Source of the DNA: an uncultured Acidobacteriaceae bacterium
GTDB lineage: Bacteria; Acidobacteriota; Terriglobia; Terriglobales; Acidobacteriaceae
Assembly (NCBI GenBank): GCA_937879855.1
Contig: CALFMO010000032.1
Coordinates: 1 to 64,000 of the forward strand
Length of the DNA: 64,000 nt
Direction: 5' to 3'
This document shows, piece after piece, positions 26,451 through 34,880 of the stretch; within the stretch, counting starts at the first letter, position 1; every line of letters begins with the position of its first letter. Made by a program: the position numbers and the translations under genes. The notes under the pieces are model-generated. The model ran no database searches and was not told the origin of the DNA. It was given only the letters and a program-made list of their open reading frames with translations.

Positions 26451-27179
26451 TCACTGAACATCCACAATTTTCAGCGTCGTAACCTGCCTGACCCATCGGG
26501 CCATTCGTTTTTCATCCGGGATGACAATTCGGTATGGCCCTTCTTTCTCGCCGAGTGGCTTGCCATCCCGCAAGAAAGCGAGCACGGTCTGCTTATCGGT
26601 GAACGCCGGGTCCAACTCGGGCAAGGCAATGACAGCTCGATAGCCACCAGCCGCTTCCACAAGAAGGCAGTTCGTGAGCCGCTTACCCTTCATCGATTCG
26701 CCAAAGGTGACGCCCGACTTTTCTAGGACGCTCTTTAGCGTGACCCCTTCAAAGTTCACCGGACTAGGCGAGTGGTCGGCCGCGGTCTGACCGCGCTTGA
26801 GATTCATTTCGCGGGCGGAACTTGCAGTGATGATCGAGGTGATCCGTTGATCACCAATGGATAGCTTTACTTCCGCCATCAGGCCGCTAATCTGGACTGA
26901 CTCGATACGTCCCACCAGTTGATTTCTTCCGCTGACGCGCCGGGTAACAAGGCCTCGTTCGGGAGCGGTCTTGCCCCTGGTCCGGAATAGGAGTCGGTCG
27001 ATCTCACTCTGCGGAATGCGGTGGTGCCCTCCCGCAGTTCGAATACTCCGAATCTTCCGTTTGTAGATCCACTGTTTGATCGTTGGGAAGCTAACGCGAA
27101 GTTCCAAAGCCGCTTCGCGCGGTTTTAGGAAATCTTCATTCGTGGCTTCGCGCTGCTGAAGTTGGGAATTCTTCGACAT
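26451..27179 (-). CDS. HTH-TOBE-oxidoreductase domain fusion
   Basis: 242 residues in three parts: an excisionase-type HTH (PREAALELRVSFPTIKQWIY; RTAGGHHRIPQSEIDRLL), a TOBE/Mop segment (RNQLVGRIESVQISGLMAEV up to MNLKRGQT), then a sulfite-oxidase-type molybdopterin domain C-terminus (VNFEGVTLKSVLEKSG...RMARWVRQVTTLKIVDVQ). The TOBE half is cut where it should read GQTVxALVK and joins the oxidoreductase part at about residue 132, as if a deletion fused a ModE-like regulator to a neighbouring enzyme gene. Expressed function unknown. Confidence 0.75.
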   Translation of the reverse strand: MSKNSQLQQREATNEDFLKPREAALELRVSFPTIKQWIYKRKIRSIRTAGGHHRIPQSEIDRLLFRTRGKTAPERGLVTRRVSGRNQLVGRIESVQISGLMAEVKLSIGDQRITSIITASSAREMNLKRGQTAADHSPSPVNFEGVTLKSVLEKSGVTFGESMKGKRLTNCLLVEAAGGYRAVIALPELDPAFTDKQTVLAFLRDGKPLGEKEGPYRIVIPDEKRMARWVRQVTTLKIVDVQ

Positions 27180-27482
27180 TTGGAACCGAATCGTACAGTC
27201 GAAAAGCTGACTCGGTCAAACATCCAAGGGTTTCGTCAACGCACCCGTCCCTCCCGTGAGTTGCCTATACTCGCATCAGATTCGACTCAATAACGTTGTC
27301 TCAGGAGCTTTGTTGACGTGAAATCCTGACTTGGTGTTGAGGAGCACTGCCATGTCAAGCAGGAGGCCGCAGGTTCGAAGCTCGTCTCGCTCCGGCCATT
27401 CTTCCTAGAAGTTGGTGCCGCATGATGGTCTACCCGAGTGAGATCTGGGAGATAGGTGACAGAGCAAACACAGGGTTGACAA
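27180..27482. other. Intergenic, no gene recognised
   Basis: About 300 bp upstream of the broken kinase; I see only scattered short frames and no RNA element. Confidence 0.4.
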
Positions 27483-28085
27483 TTGAATCAGCGCGCCCGA
27501 CTTCGTCGACGCTTGACGAGTGAATTCTCAGTGCTGAAACAGGACCTCCCAGGCTTAGATGTAAAGATGAGCCGGCGCTTCCAGGAAGCGTGTGAGCAGG
27601 TCGCCGGTCTGGAGAACGATATTCAGGCTTTGTGTCACCGTTGCACTCATCAAAGCTTGAATACCTTGGACTCGAAGCAGCTACGGCTAGCCTTTGCGCA
27701 GAGCTTTCAGAAAGGCAGAACGTCAAGATTGATTTTCGCTGCGACGCCCTTCCAGAAGACTTTCCGAGTGAAGTGTCACTTTGCCTCTTCCGTGTTCTGC
27801 AGGAAGCTCTTCATAATGCGATGAAATACAGCGGTGTAGGCGTATTCAAAGTATCCCTTGGCTGGCTCACCGCGAGGAATCGAACTGAGAGTGCACGATT
27901 CGGGAGCAGGGTTTGATGCCAAGGTAGCAAGCAATGGACATGGACTCGGTCTGACGAGCATGAGGGAGCGCCTGAAATTGGTGGGTGGAGAGTTTTCCAC
28001 TAACTCGAAGCCGAACCAGGGAACAATCATCTTCGCACGCGTTCCTTTCTCTGCCGAAACGACTACCGCATCGGCAGCTGCGTGA
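27483..28085 (+). pseudogene. NarL/DesK-type histidine kinase, broken
   Basis: Pieces of one sensor kinase in three frames: RRFQEACEQVAGLENDIQAL, then (near 27640) LHSSKLEYLGLEAATASLC...EVSLCLFRVLQEALHNAMKY, then (near 27870) SPRGIELRVHDSGAGFDAKV and NGHGLGLTSMRERLKLVGG, the N, G1 and G2 boxes of the HATPase domain. The sensor domain and true N-terminus are missing, so it is a truncated, frameshifted remnant. Confidence 0.8.
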
Positions 28086-28354
28086 AAGATGACCAAGTCG
28101 CGCTCGCGGAGCATCCTTGTGAGTGTTCCTGCCAGCGCCGTAGTCGGGTTCGCTGCAGATTTTCTGCTACTCAATTCTTACTCGCTGGGTCGAGGCTTGT
28201 TCTGGTTCGAGTATTTGGCTCCGCAGTGACGCAGGTTTTGAACCCAGCATCTCCACCCACGATTCTCGTGTCCCTCACGACTTCTCAAGTACTTAGGCGG
28301 CCACCTGAAGTCACGTAAGCTGTTTAAAACACTGCAGAACGTAGCACTGAAAAG

Positions 28355-28401
28355 GTTGGTTGCGGGGGGTGGATTTGAACCACCGACCTTTGGGTTATGA
28401 G
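28355..28401 (-). repeat. attL: 3' half of tRNA-Met(CAT)
   Basis: On the minus strand it begins in the anticodon loop (CTCATAA) and runs through variable loop, T-arm and acceptor to an encoded CCA plus two bases. The D-arm half is absent. The identical 47 bp recur at 59924-59970 in the same orientation, giving the two ends of an integrated element. Confidence 0.85.
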
Positions 28402-28481
28402 CCCACAGGAATACGGAATTTCAACAACTTACAAGACGCGGGTGGCCCTCGAAAAAGCTTGTAAGGAACTCTAAGAAGTCT

Positions 28482-28504
28482 TTATTGGACAGCTATAGGA
28501 CAGT
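28482..28504 (+). promoter_or_regulatory. Putative integrase arm-type sites, left end
   Basis: TTATTGGACAG followed after 5 nt by GGACAGT. The same pair, 4 nt apart, occurs at 59864-59885 next to the other attachment core. Both are inside the element, as expected for recombinase arm sites. The remaining 28086-28634 sequence contains no gene that I can support. Confidence 0.5.
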
Positions 28505-28634
28505 GAACGATGTGGGTGCTTGCATCGAAGCGGAACGAGGTCTGGCAGAGAGTCGTCCTTCTTCTGCAGGATCTCTTCCGGGAAGGTGAGTTGCGTGTAA
28601 CGCGCCATCTTGTCCCAGGGCTGAGTTGCCTTGC

Positions 28635-29570
28635 TCACTTTGCCGGTCTGCCATGATCGACGCACAGTGCAACCAGTTCGGAGACATGCGCTTCGCCCAT
28701 GCACATGACGGTGTCAGCGCCTCCCCAGTAGATTTTTACGGTTCCATCAGGCTCCGGAACGGCGCCACAGGTGAAGACTACGTTGTGAACATACCCAGTT
28801 ATCTCCCAAGGATCCTCTGGTTGCAAAATCCACGAGTCGCCCACACCAATGATCTTTGCAGGGTCGCTGAGGTCGTGAAGAGCAACCCCCAGACGATAGA
28901 CAGATCCATCCATTGTCTTGAAAACTCCGTGATAAATGGAAAGCCATCCCTGGGGTGTTTTTATCGGCGGCGCGCCGGGACCGATCTTCATTTCGTCCCA
29001 ATGATATTGCACAGGCCTCATGATGAGCTGTGATTGGCCCCAATAGCAGAGATCGGGAGAATAGGAAATCCAGATTGACCAAGGGGCGATTTCAGAATGA
29101 GGACGGTCAAGCCGGGCATATAGGCCATTAAACTTCTCGGGAAAGATCACTACATTCCGATAGTCTGCCTCCGTAATCAAGGAAACTCTTTCCACCCGCC
29201 TGAAATCCTTCGTTTTGGCTAGAGCGATCCGCACTCCGTTTCGCGAATATGCACTGTAGGTGATGATGAACTCTCCCTCTACCAGGGTAACGCGCGGGTC
29301 CTCCACTCCGAACTCTTCATAGGCGGCAAAAGGGCCGACCCGTTCGGGAGTCAGAAAGGGCTGTGGATCGGCGGTGAAGCGGAACCCATCAGGACTGCGT
29401 GCCAAGCCAATGATGGACCGTCCGGTGCGGAGATGTGAGCGGAACAGCATGATGTATTCGTTCCCGTACTTCACGACCGCCGCGTTGTGAACAGTCTCCA
29501 CGGGATAAGGAATCTCGGTCTTACTGAGGATGGGGTTGTGGTTGTATCGCCTGACAATGTCGGTTTTCAT
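28635..29570 (-). CDS. GH130 family glycoside phosphorylase/hydrolase
   Basis: 311 residues with a five-bladed-propeller GH130 pattern: RYNHNPIL at the start, FRSHLRTGRSIIGLARSPDG, the GVEDPRVT box, and KIGPGAPPIKTPQGWLSIYH. GH130 enzymes act on beta-mannosides, mostly by phosphorolysis; the linkage cannot be told from sequence alone. Its start overlaps the end of the upstream glycosyltransferase by 4 bp, so it is the last gene of the groES-groEL-GH130-GT4-GH130 series. Confidence 0.8.
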   Translation of the reverse strand: MKTDIVRRYNHNPILSKTEIPYPVETVHNAAVVKYGNEYIMLFRSHLRTGRSIIGLARSPDGFRFTADPQPFLTPERVGPFAAYEEFGVEDPRVTLVEGEFIITYSAYSRNGVRIALAKTKDFRRVERVSLITEADYRNVVIFPEKFNGLYARLDRPHSEIAPWSIWISYSPDLCYWGQSQLIMRPVQYHWDEMKIGPGAPPIKTPQGWLSIYHGVFKTMDGSVYRLGVALHDLSDPAKIIGVGDSWILQPEDPWEITGYVHNVVFTCGAVPEPDGTVKIYWGGADTVMCMGEAHVSELVALCVDHGRPAK

Positions 29571-30607
29571 GTTCGTCTCTTGGCCTCTAGGTCAAAAATC
29601 GTCGAGTACACTCGCTCGTATCCGTCCACCATCTTCTCGATCGAAAAATATCGTCGGACTCGGCTGCGACAAGCCGATCGGTCGATCTCAGAAATTCGTC
29701 CCACGGCCCGAATTGCTTCAGTAACGCTGTCAACGAGAAAACCGGTCTGCCCGTCCTTGATCACCTCACGACAAGAGCCGAGGTCCATGGCGATCACAGG
29801 CACGCCAGCTGCATTGGCTTCGACGAGCACAAGTCCGAATCTTTCCGGGATGGTGTTCAGGTGCAATAACGCTCGGGCCCGAGCAAACAGTTCGTTCTTG
29901 CCCTTCACGTCCACCGGTCCGATATAAAGGATGTTTTGATCGTCGAGATGCGGTTGGATCTGTTCCCGGAAATAACCTTTGTCCTGGATGATGCCGGCGA
30001 TGATCAAACGCATTCCGCTCAGACGGGCCACCTCGATCGCCAGATGAACACCTTTATCTGGATGGATCCGACCGAGGAAAATCAGGTCATCACCGCCGCA
30101 TTCCTGAAACGGGTATAACGAGAGATCAATGCCGTTGTAGACGGTCGCCAGGTAATTGAGCCCTATCGCCCGGTCGGAGTCGCTGACGGAAACGAAATAC
30201 CCGTCATGATATTTCTGATACATAGGCATGATCTTGGCTGACGAGAATCCGTGGATGGTGGTCAGGACCGGTGTTTTGATCAGCCGCGTGTAACTCAAAG
30301 GCATGAAGTCATAGTGGCTGTGGATGAGGTCGAACTCACCAGCGTGCTCGAACGCTTCCGAGATGTGAAGGTATTCGGCCACTTTGGAATCGGCGGCGGG
30401 ATCCTCTTCATATCCCTTGTCCACAACCGCGTGCAACTGAGCTTGGGTCACCGAATCTCCGCTAGCGAACAATGTCACGTCCCAGCCACGTGAGACGAGC
30501 CCCTCTGTGACATTGCTAGCCACCGTCTCCCAAGCGCCATATTGCCGGGGAGGTGTTCGCCATGCTATCGGCGACAGGATCGCCACTCTTCTGTTGGGGG
30601 CTCTCAT
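29567..30607 (-). CDS. Glycosyltransferase family 4-like
   Basis: 346 residues, GT-B fold: PPRQYGAWETVASNVTEGL at the N-terminus (acceptor side) and the donor-binding half with FLGRIHPDKGVHLAIEVA, then ERFGLVLVEANAAGVPVIA carrying the EX7E-type motif. It sits between two GH130 genes, 18 bp after one and overlapping the next, which suggests one mannoside synthesis/recycling unit. Product unknown. Confidence 0.85.
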   Translation of the reverse strand: MRAPNRRVAILSPIAWRTPPRQYGAWETVASNVTEGLVSRGWDVTLFASGDSVTQAQLHAVVDKGYEEDPAADSKVAEYLHISEAFEHAGEFDLIHSHYDFMPLSYTRLIKTPVLTTIHGFSSAKIMPMYQKYHDGYFVSVSDSDRAIGLNYLATVYNGIDLSLYPFQECGGDDLIFLGRIHPDKGVHLAIEVARLSGMRLIIAGIIQDKGYFREQIQPHLDDQNILYIGPVDVKGKNELFARARALLHLNTIPERFGLVLVEANAAGVPVIAMDLGSCREVIKDGQTGFLVDSVTEAIRAVGRISEIDRSACRSRVRRYFSIEKMVDGYERVYSTIFDLEAKRRT

Positions 30608-30625
30608 GCTGTTGGACAGTTACCT

Positions 30626-32080
30626 CTAGTCCATGGCAGCCAGCAGTTCAGCGAGGGGAGCCGTGGCGAAACCGGTGGCGTGATCGGCCATAGCATAGGG
30701 AATGATCAGTTCGCCGCGGTGCACGAGAGCACCGCAGGTATAAACGACATTCGGAACGTACCCCTGACGCTCGCTTTGATTCGGCTTGAGCAAGGGTTCA
30801 CGCAGGCGGCCGATCACTTTGGCGGGATTGTTGCGATCAAGGAGGAATGCGCCGATGCAGTACGTTCGCAGTGGGCCGACACCATGGCTGAGGACGAGCC
30901 AGCCTGCATCAGTTTCAATAGGAGACCCGCAGTTCCCAAGCTGGACTAGTTCCCAGGGGAAAATTGGCTTAAGCAGCACGCTGCGTTCATGCCAGAAGTG
31001 CACGTCGTCAGAAAACATGATGTAGATGTTTTCGTTGTCCTGGCGGGAAAGCATGGCATAAAGGCCATTGACTTTGCGGGGGAACAGAGCCATTCCCTTG
31101 TTTTCGGCTGCCGGACCATTCAACGTGATGAAGCGAAAGTGGAGGAAGTCAGTAGTCTCAACCAGTTCGGGCAAGATCAACTTGCCATCGAACGCTGTGA
31201 AAGTTGCATAGTAGACGTGGGATCCGTCATCTTTCTGGAAGCAGACGAACCGGGCGTCTTCGATGCCATTGCGTTGCGACGGCGTGGCCGGGAAGAGAAC
31301 TCGCTCAGACAGTTGCTGCTGAGGCTGAAACTGAACCTCATAGTTGGACCGGGCTAAAGCCAACATCCCTCGGATTGTGTCCCGATCCGACACCCGGGAC
31401 TGATTGATTTCACCTCCGAGACTGGCGTGAAGTTCTTCCAATGAAAACGACTCCCCATGCTTGGCCATAGCCCGGTGTGTGAATTCATTGGCCAATCGCA
31501 GCTCAAAAAGCTTTCGTTCAAAAAGCGCCTTGTCATAACGAAGGTTCGGAATCTGACACGGCTCGGTAAGGAAGCCTGTTGGGGGCAGGACTTCGATCCG
31601 ATGGTCGGAGTGGATGATACCCGTTCGAAAAGTGATGGAGGAAATATGCCCCTCCCCCGTGGCCCGCAGGCTGAGGATAAAACGCAGAGCGTCCGGAGGC
31701 GTGTCAGATTGGTCGGGGTGCGGGACGACGGAAGGATTGAACAGTGCTGCAGATTCTAAGGAGTATTCGCAAACGAAATAAGATCCGATCAACAGCTGTC
31801 TCTGTTCAGAAATCCCTTCATCGGTCATCACAAGGCCGCGGACCTGTTCGAACCGCTCCAAGAAGGATCTGTGGATTTGCTGGTGTCGCTGGGAGAACTC
31901 AGCCGATACCTCATTCAAAAGCGGCCCGACTTGATTTTCAGGAAGAGACATGATCCTGGCGATAATCCTGCGAGATCGCTCGGGATCCTCGTGTCTGAAC
32001 GGACGGAGAAGAACACGGGATTGGTCAGGGCGGAGGATCGTGGACGTGCGCTGGACGCGAATCGAGGAGGTAGTGATCAT
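30626..32080 (-). CDS. GH130 family protein with long N-terminal extension
   Basis: Start taken as ATG 32080 (MITTSSIRVQRTS); an upstream TTG at 32119 is possible. Residues up to about 240 form a helical N-terminal region not found in short GH130 enzymes; the propeller follows with NGIEDARFVCFQKDDG, FPRKVNGLYAMLSRQDNENI and LGNCGSPIETDAGWLVLSHG. GIEDAR replaces the usual GxEDPR. Probably a distant paralogue of the enzyme at 28635; activity may differ. Confidence 0.75.
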   Translation of the reverse strand: MITTSSIRVQRTSTILRPDQSRVLLRPFRHEDPERSRRIIARIMSLPENQVGPLLNEVSAEFSQRHQQIHRSFLERFEQVRGLVMTDEGISEQRQLLIGSYFVCEYSLESAALFNPSVVPHPDQSDTPPDALRFILSLRATGEGHISSITFRTGIIHSDHRIEVLPPTGFLTEPCQIPNLRYDKALFERKLFELRLANEFTHRAMAKHGESFSLEELHASLGGEINQSRVSDRDTIRGMLALARSNYEVQFQPQQQLSERVLFPATPSQRNGIEDARFVCFQKDDGSHVYYATFTAFDGKLILPELVETTDFLHFRFITLNGPAAENKGMALFPRKVNGLYAMLSRQDNENIYIMFSDDVHFWHERSVLLKPIFPWELVQLGNCGSPIETDAGWLVLSHGVGPLRTYCIGAFLLDRNNPAKVIGRLREPLLKPNQSERQGYVPNVVYTCGALVHRGELIIPYAMADHATGFATAPLAELLAAMD

Positions 32081-32258
32081 GGACTGGTTAATCCGGAAAC
32101 CGAGCCCGGAAGGCCGCAATTATTTTCAACGCGAGGTCTCTTCCGAATCCTGCCCGGGACGCCTCGGCGTCGTTACTATTCCTACGACCGCCTTGAAGAG
32201 TCCAACCGGGGGGAACAAGTATGGCCTCGCCAGCCCTTGTGGATGTCGGGTCTATTTC

Positions 32259-33920
32259 TTAGTACCCATCTCCCATGCCGCCACGCCCACCGGCCGGGAC
32301 GCCTATTGCTTCCTCCTTAATGTCGGCAACTAGAGCTTCTGTGGTCAGCATCAGCGCTGCGATAGATCCAGCATTGGTGAGAGCTGTACGCACTACCTTG
32401 GTCGGATCGAGTACCCCGGCTTTAACCAAGTCTTCAAACCCTCCCGTCAAGGCGTTGTAGCCGAAGTTCGGGTCCTTCGATTCGAGCACTTTGCCCAACA
32501 CGATGGCACCTTCTTCTCCAGCGTTTTCGGCAATCTGGCGGAGCGGTTCCTGGAGAGCACGCTTCACAATGTTGACGCCGATCTGCTCGTCACCCTCCAG
32601 TTTCAACTTGTTAAGAGCCGTCGCGCACCGCGACAGAGCGACTCCGCCGCCGGGGACAATGCCTTCCTCCACCGCCGCGCGAGTCGCGTGCATAGCGTCT
32701 TCGACGCGAGCTTTCGTCTCTTTCATTTCGGTCTCGGTGGCTGCGCCCACCTTAATCACAGCCACGCCACCCACGAGTTTCGCCAACCGCTCCTGCAGTT
32801 TCTCGCGATCGTAGTCACTGGTCGTCTTTTCAATCTGGCCGCGAATTTCCTTCACGCGGCCCTCGACGTCGCCCTTCTTGCCTTTGCCTTCGATGATGGT
32901 GGTGTTGTCCTTGTCGATGGTGATCTTTTTCGCCTGTCCGAGATCCTCGATCTTCACGTTTTCCAGCTTGATGCCGAGATCTTCGGTGATGGCTTTTCCT
33001 CCGGTGAGGGTTGCGATGTCCTGCAACATGGCTTTGCGCCGGTCGCCGAAGCCGGGAGCCTTCACGGCTGCAACTTGGAGTGTTCCACGCAGTTTGTTGA
33101 CGACTAGAGTCGCTAGTGCCTCTCCCTCTATGTCTTCGGCGATGATGACCAGCGGCCTGCCACTCTTGGAGATCTGCTCAAGCAGCGGGAGGATGTCCTT
33201 CATCGAACTGATTTTCTTTTCGTTGATGAGGACGTATGCGTTCTCGAATGCAACCTCCATACGCTCAGGATCAGTGACAAAATAGGGCGAGAGATAACCG
33301 CGGTCGAACTGCATGCCTTCGACAACCTCGAGCTGGGTCTCAAGAGTCTTCGACTCTTCCACGGTAATGACGCCGTCCTTGCCGACCTTCTTCATGGCGT
33401 CCGCGATGATGTGACCAATGGTTTCGTCGTTGTTGGCTGAGATACTGCCGACCTGCGCGATCATGTCGCCGGTAACTGGCCTGGAGAACTTGTCCAGTTC
33501 GCCGTTCTTGCGTTCGCCGGTCTTCGGATCGATGTTGCCGCAAATCGCGTCGACAGCTTTCTGAATCCCGCGTTTCATGGCCATAGGATTAGCGCCGGCC
33601 GCGACGGTCCTGACGCCTTCACGATAGATGGCCTGAGCCAAGACGGTCGCAGTTGTCGTACCATCACCGGCAACGTCGGACGTTTTGCTGGCGACTTCGC
33701 GGACCATCTGAGCCCCTATGTTCTCAAGGCCATCCTGGAGTTCGATCTCTTTCGCAACAGTGACGCCGTCCTTGGTGATCGTGGGAGATCCGAACTTCTT
33801 CTCGATGACTACGTTGCGACCTCTAGGGCCGAGAGTCACCTTCACAGCGTCCGCCAGCATGTTCACGCCGCGCAAGATCGCCTGCCGCGACTCTTCTCCG
33901 TGTACGATTTGCTTTGCCAT
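32259..33920 (-). CDS. groEL: Chaperonin GroEL, island copy
   Basis: 553 residues covering the whole family: TLGPRGRNVVIEKKFGSP, the ATPase loop DVAGDGTTTATVLAQ, ISANNDETIG, and IVPGGGVALSRC. Two deviations: an insertion of about ten residues (NIDPKTGERKNG) before the ISANND motif, in the equatorial/intermediate region, and a short C-terminus (GGRGGMGDGY) instead of a full GGM tail. Lies 135 bp behind groES. Probably an accessory chaperonin; a housekeeping copy would be expected elsewhere in the genome. Confidence 0.92.
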   Translation of the reverse strand: MAKQIVHGEESRQAILRGVNMLADAVKVTLGPRGRNVVIEKKFGSPTITKDGVTVAKEIELQDGLENIGAQMVREVASKTSDVAGDGTTTATVLAQAIYREGVRTVAAGANPMAMKRGIQKAVDAICGNIDPKTGERKNGELDKFSRPVTGDMIAQVGSISANNDETIGHIIADAMKKVGKDGVITVEESKTLETQLEVVEGMQFDRGYLSPYFVTDPERMEVAFENAYVLINEKKISSMKDILPLLEQISKSGRPLVIIAEDIEGEALATLVVNKLRGTLQVAAVKAPGFGDRRKAMLQDIATLTGGKAITEDLGIKLENVKIEDLGQAKKITIDKDNTTIIEGKGKKGDVEGRVKEIRGQIEKTTSDYDREKLQERLAKLVGGVAVIKVGAATETEMKETKARVEDAMHATRAAVEEGIVPGGGVALSRCATALNKLKLEGDEQIGVNIVKRALQEPLRQIAENAGEEGAIVLGKVLESKDPNFGYNALTGGFEDLVKAGVLDPTKVVRTALTNAGSIAALMLTTEALVADIKEEAIGVPAGGRGGMGDGY

Positions 33921-34055
33921 GATTCTTTCTCCTTAAAATAAATGTCGTTAAAATCTGTTGCTGAAGGCTCCGCGCTTCGCGCTGTGGCAGTCATCGGCTT
34001 TGCGACCACGCGCAATCGAGACTGCACTATCGCAGGAGACCACGAGGCAACGATC

Positions 34056-34403
34056 CTACTTGCGAGCACCGACGGTCTCGCGAGCGCTGACGCTCTCTTT
34101 CCTGGCGGTACCCGTAACGATGCCTAGAACTTCCTCCTCTTTCATAATGAGGAAATCCTCTCCATCGAGTTTGATTTCGGTGCCGGAGTATTTGCCGAAC
34201 AGAATGCTGTCGCCTTCCTTCACCGCGAGTGGGAACAATTTGCCTTCCTCGTTGGTCTTGCCCCTCCCCACAGAGATGACTGTGCCCTCCTGCGGTTTAT
34301 CTTTGGCAGAATCGGGGATGATGAGGCCTCCCCGCGTAGTTCCTGCTTCTTCTTCGCGGCGCACAAGGATGCGGTCATGCAGTGGAGTAAATTTCGTTGC
34401 CAT
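34056..34403 (-). CDS. groES: Co-chaperonin GroES, island copy
   Basis: Start at ATG 34403 (MATKFTPLHDRILVRREEE) behind an AAGGAG. The mobile loop region EEAGTTRGGLIIPDSA and the roof/core KYSGTEIKLDGEDFLIMKEE are intact. 115 residues, about 17 longer than usual because of a Ser/Arg/Glu-rich tail (GTARKESVSARETVGARK). No CIRCE (HrcA) box is visible upstream; instead a copy of the island palindrome lies at 34606. Confidence 0.9.
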   Translation of the reverse strand: MATKFTPLHDRILVRREEEAGTTRGGLIIPDSAKDKPQEGTVISVGRGKTNEEGKLFPLAVKEGDSILFGKYSGTEIKLDGEDFLIMKEEEVLGIVTGTARKESVSARETVGARK

Positions 34404-34605
34404 AATTGCCAACTCCTTCTTCTTCATGTTGCGATCGAGAGATGGGGCCAAGCACGGAAGCCAATAACCGGATCGTTCTGAGATCTGCAGGAACACCTGT
34501 GTGTTCGCTCAAGCTTCATTCGTGTTGGTCTTTCGAGGACGGGGACGAACTAACCCGCTCCGGAAAACGTTCTTTAACGAGTATGCTCCAGGTAGTAATA
34601 CGAAA

Positions 34606-34623
34606 CTGATCAAGATTGACCAC
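34606..34623. promoter_or_regulatory. Island palindrome, site 1 (upstream of groES)
   Basis: CTGATCAAGATTGACCAC matches CTGNTCAATNNTGANCAG at 12 of 14 defined positions, 203 bp upstream of groES. The surrounding 34404-34880 holds no supported gene. Confidence 0.55.
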
Positions 34624-34880
34624 TGCAAAACCACCTCGGCACAAATGCTAGGCACTAACCTGCACCGATTCCAATTCCGGATGCAACGCGAGTTTTGCAG
34701 GGATTTGACGGCGTCTTCTGCTCTAGTGAATGATGAGCTTCAATGTCTTGCACGAACCGCCGATAACTTCCTTTCGAGAATCGGAACTCAGGCAAAGCAC
34801 GCTCCTGCACTCGCTGTGTCCCCTCAAGTGCGTCCAAGTCGCTCTTCAATGTCCGACACTTCAATGGAGGGAGCCGGTCA

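Noticed and set aside
34404..34640. CIRCE element upstream of groES
   Set aside because: No TTAGCACTC-N9-GAGTGCTAA-like sequence found; only the island palindrome.
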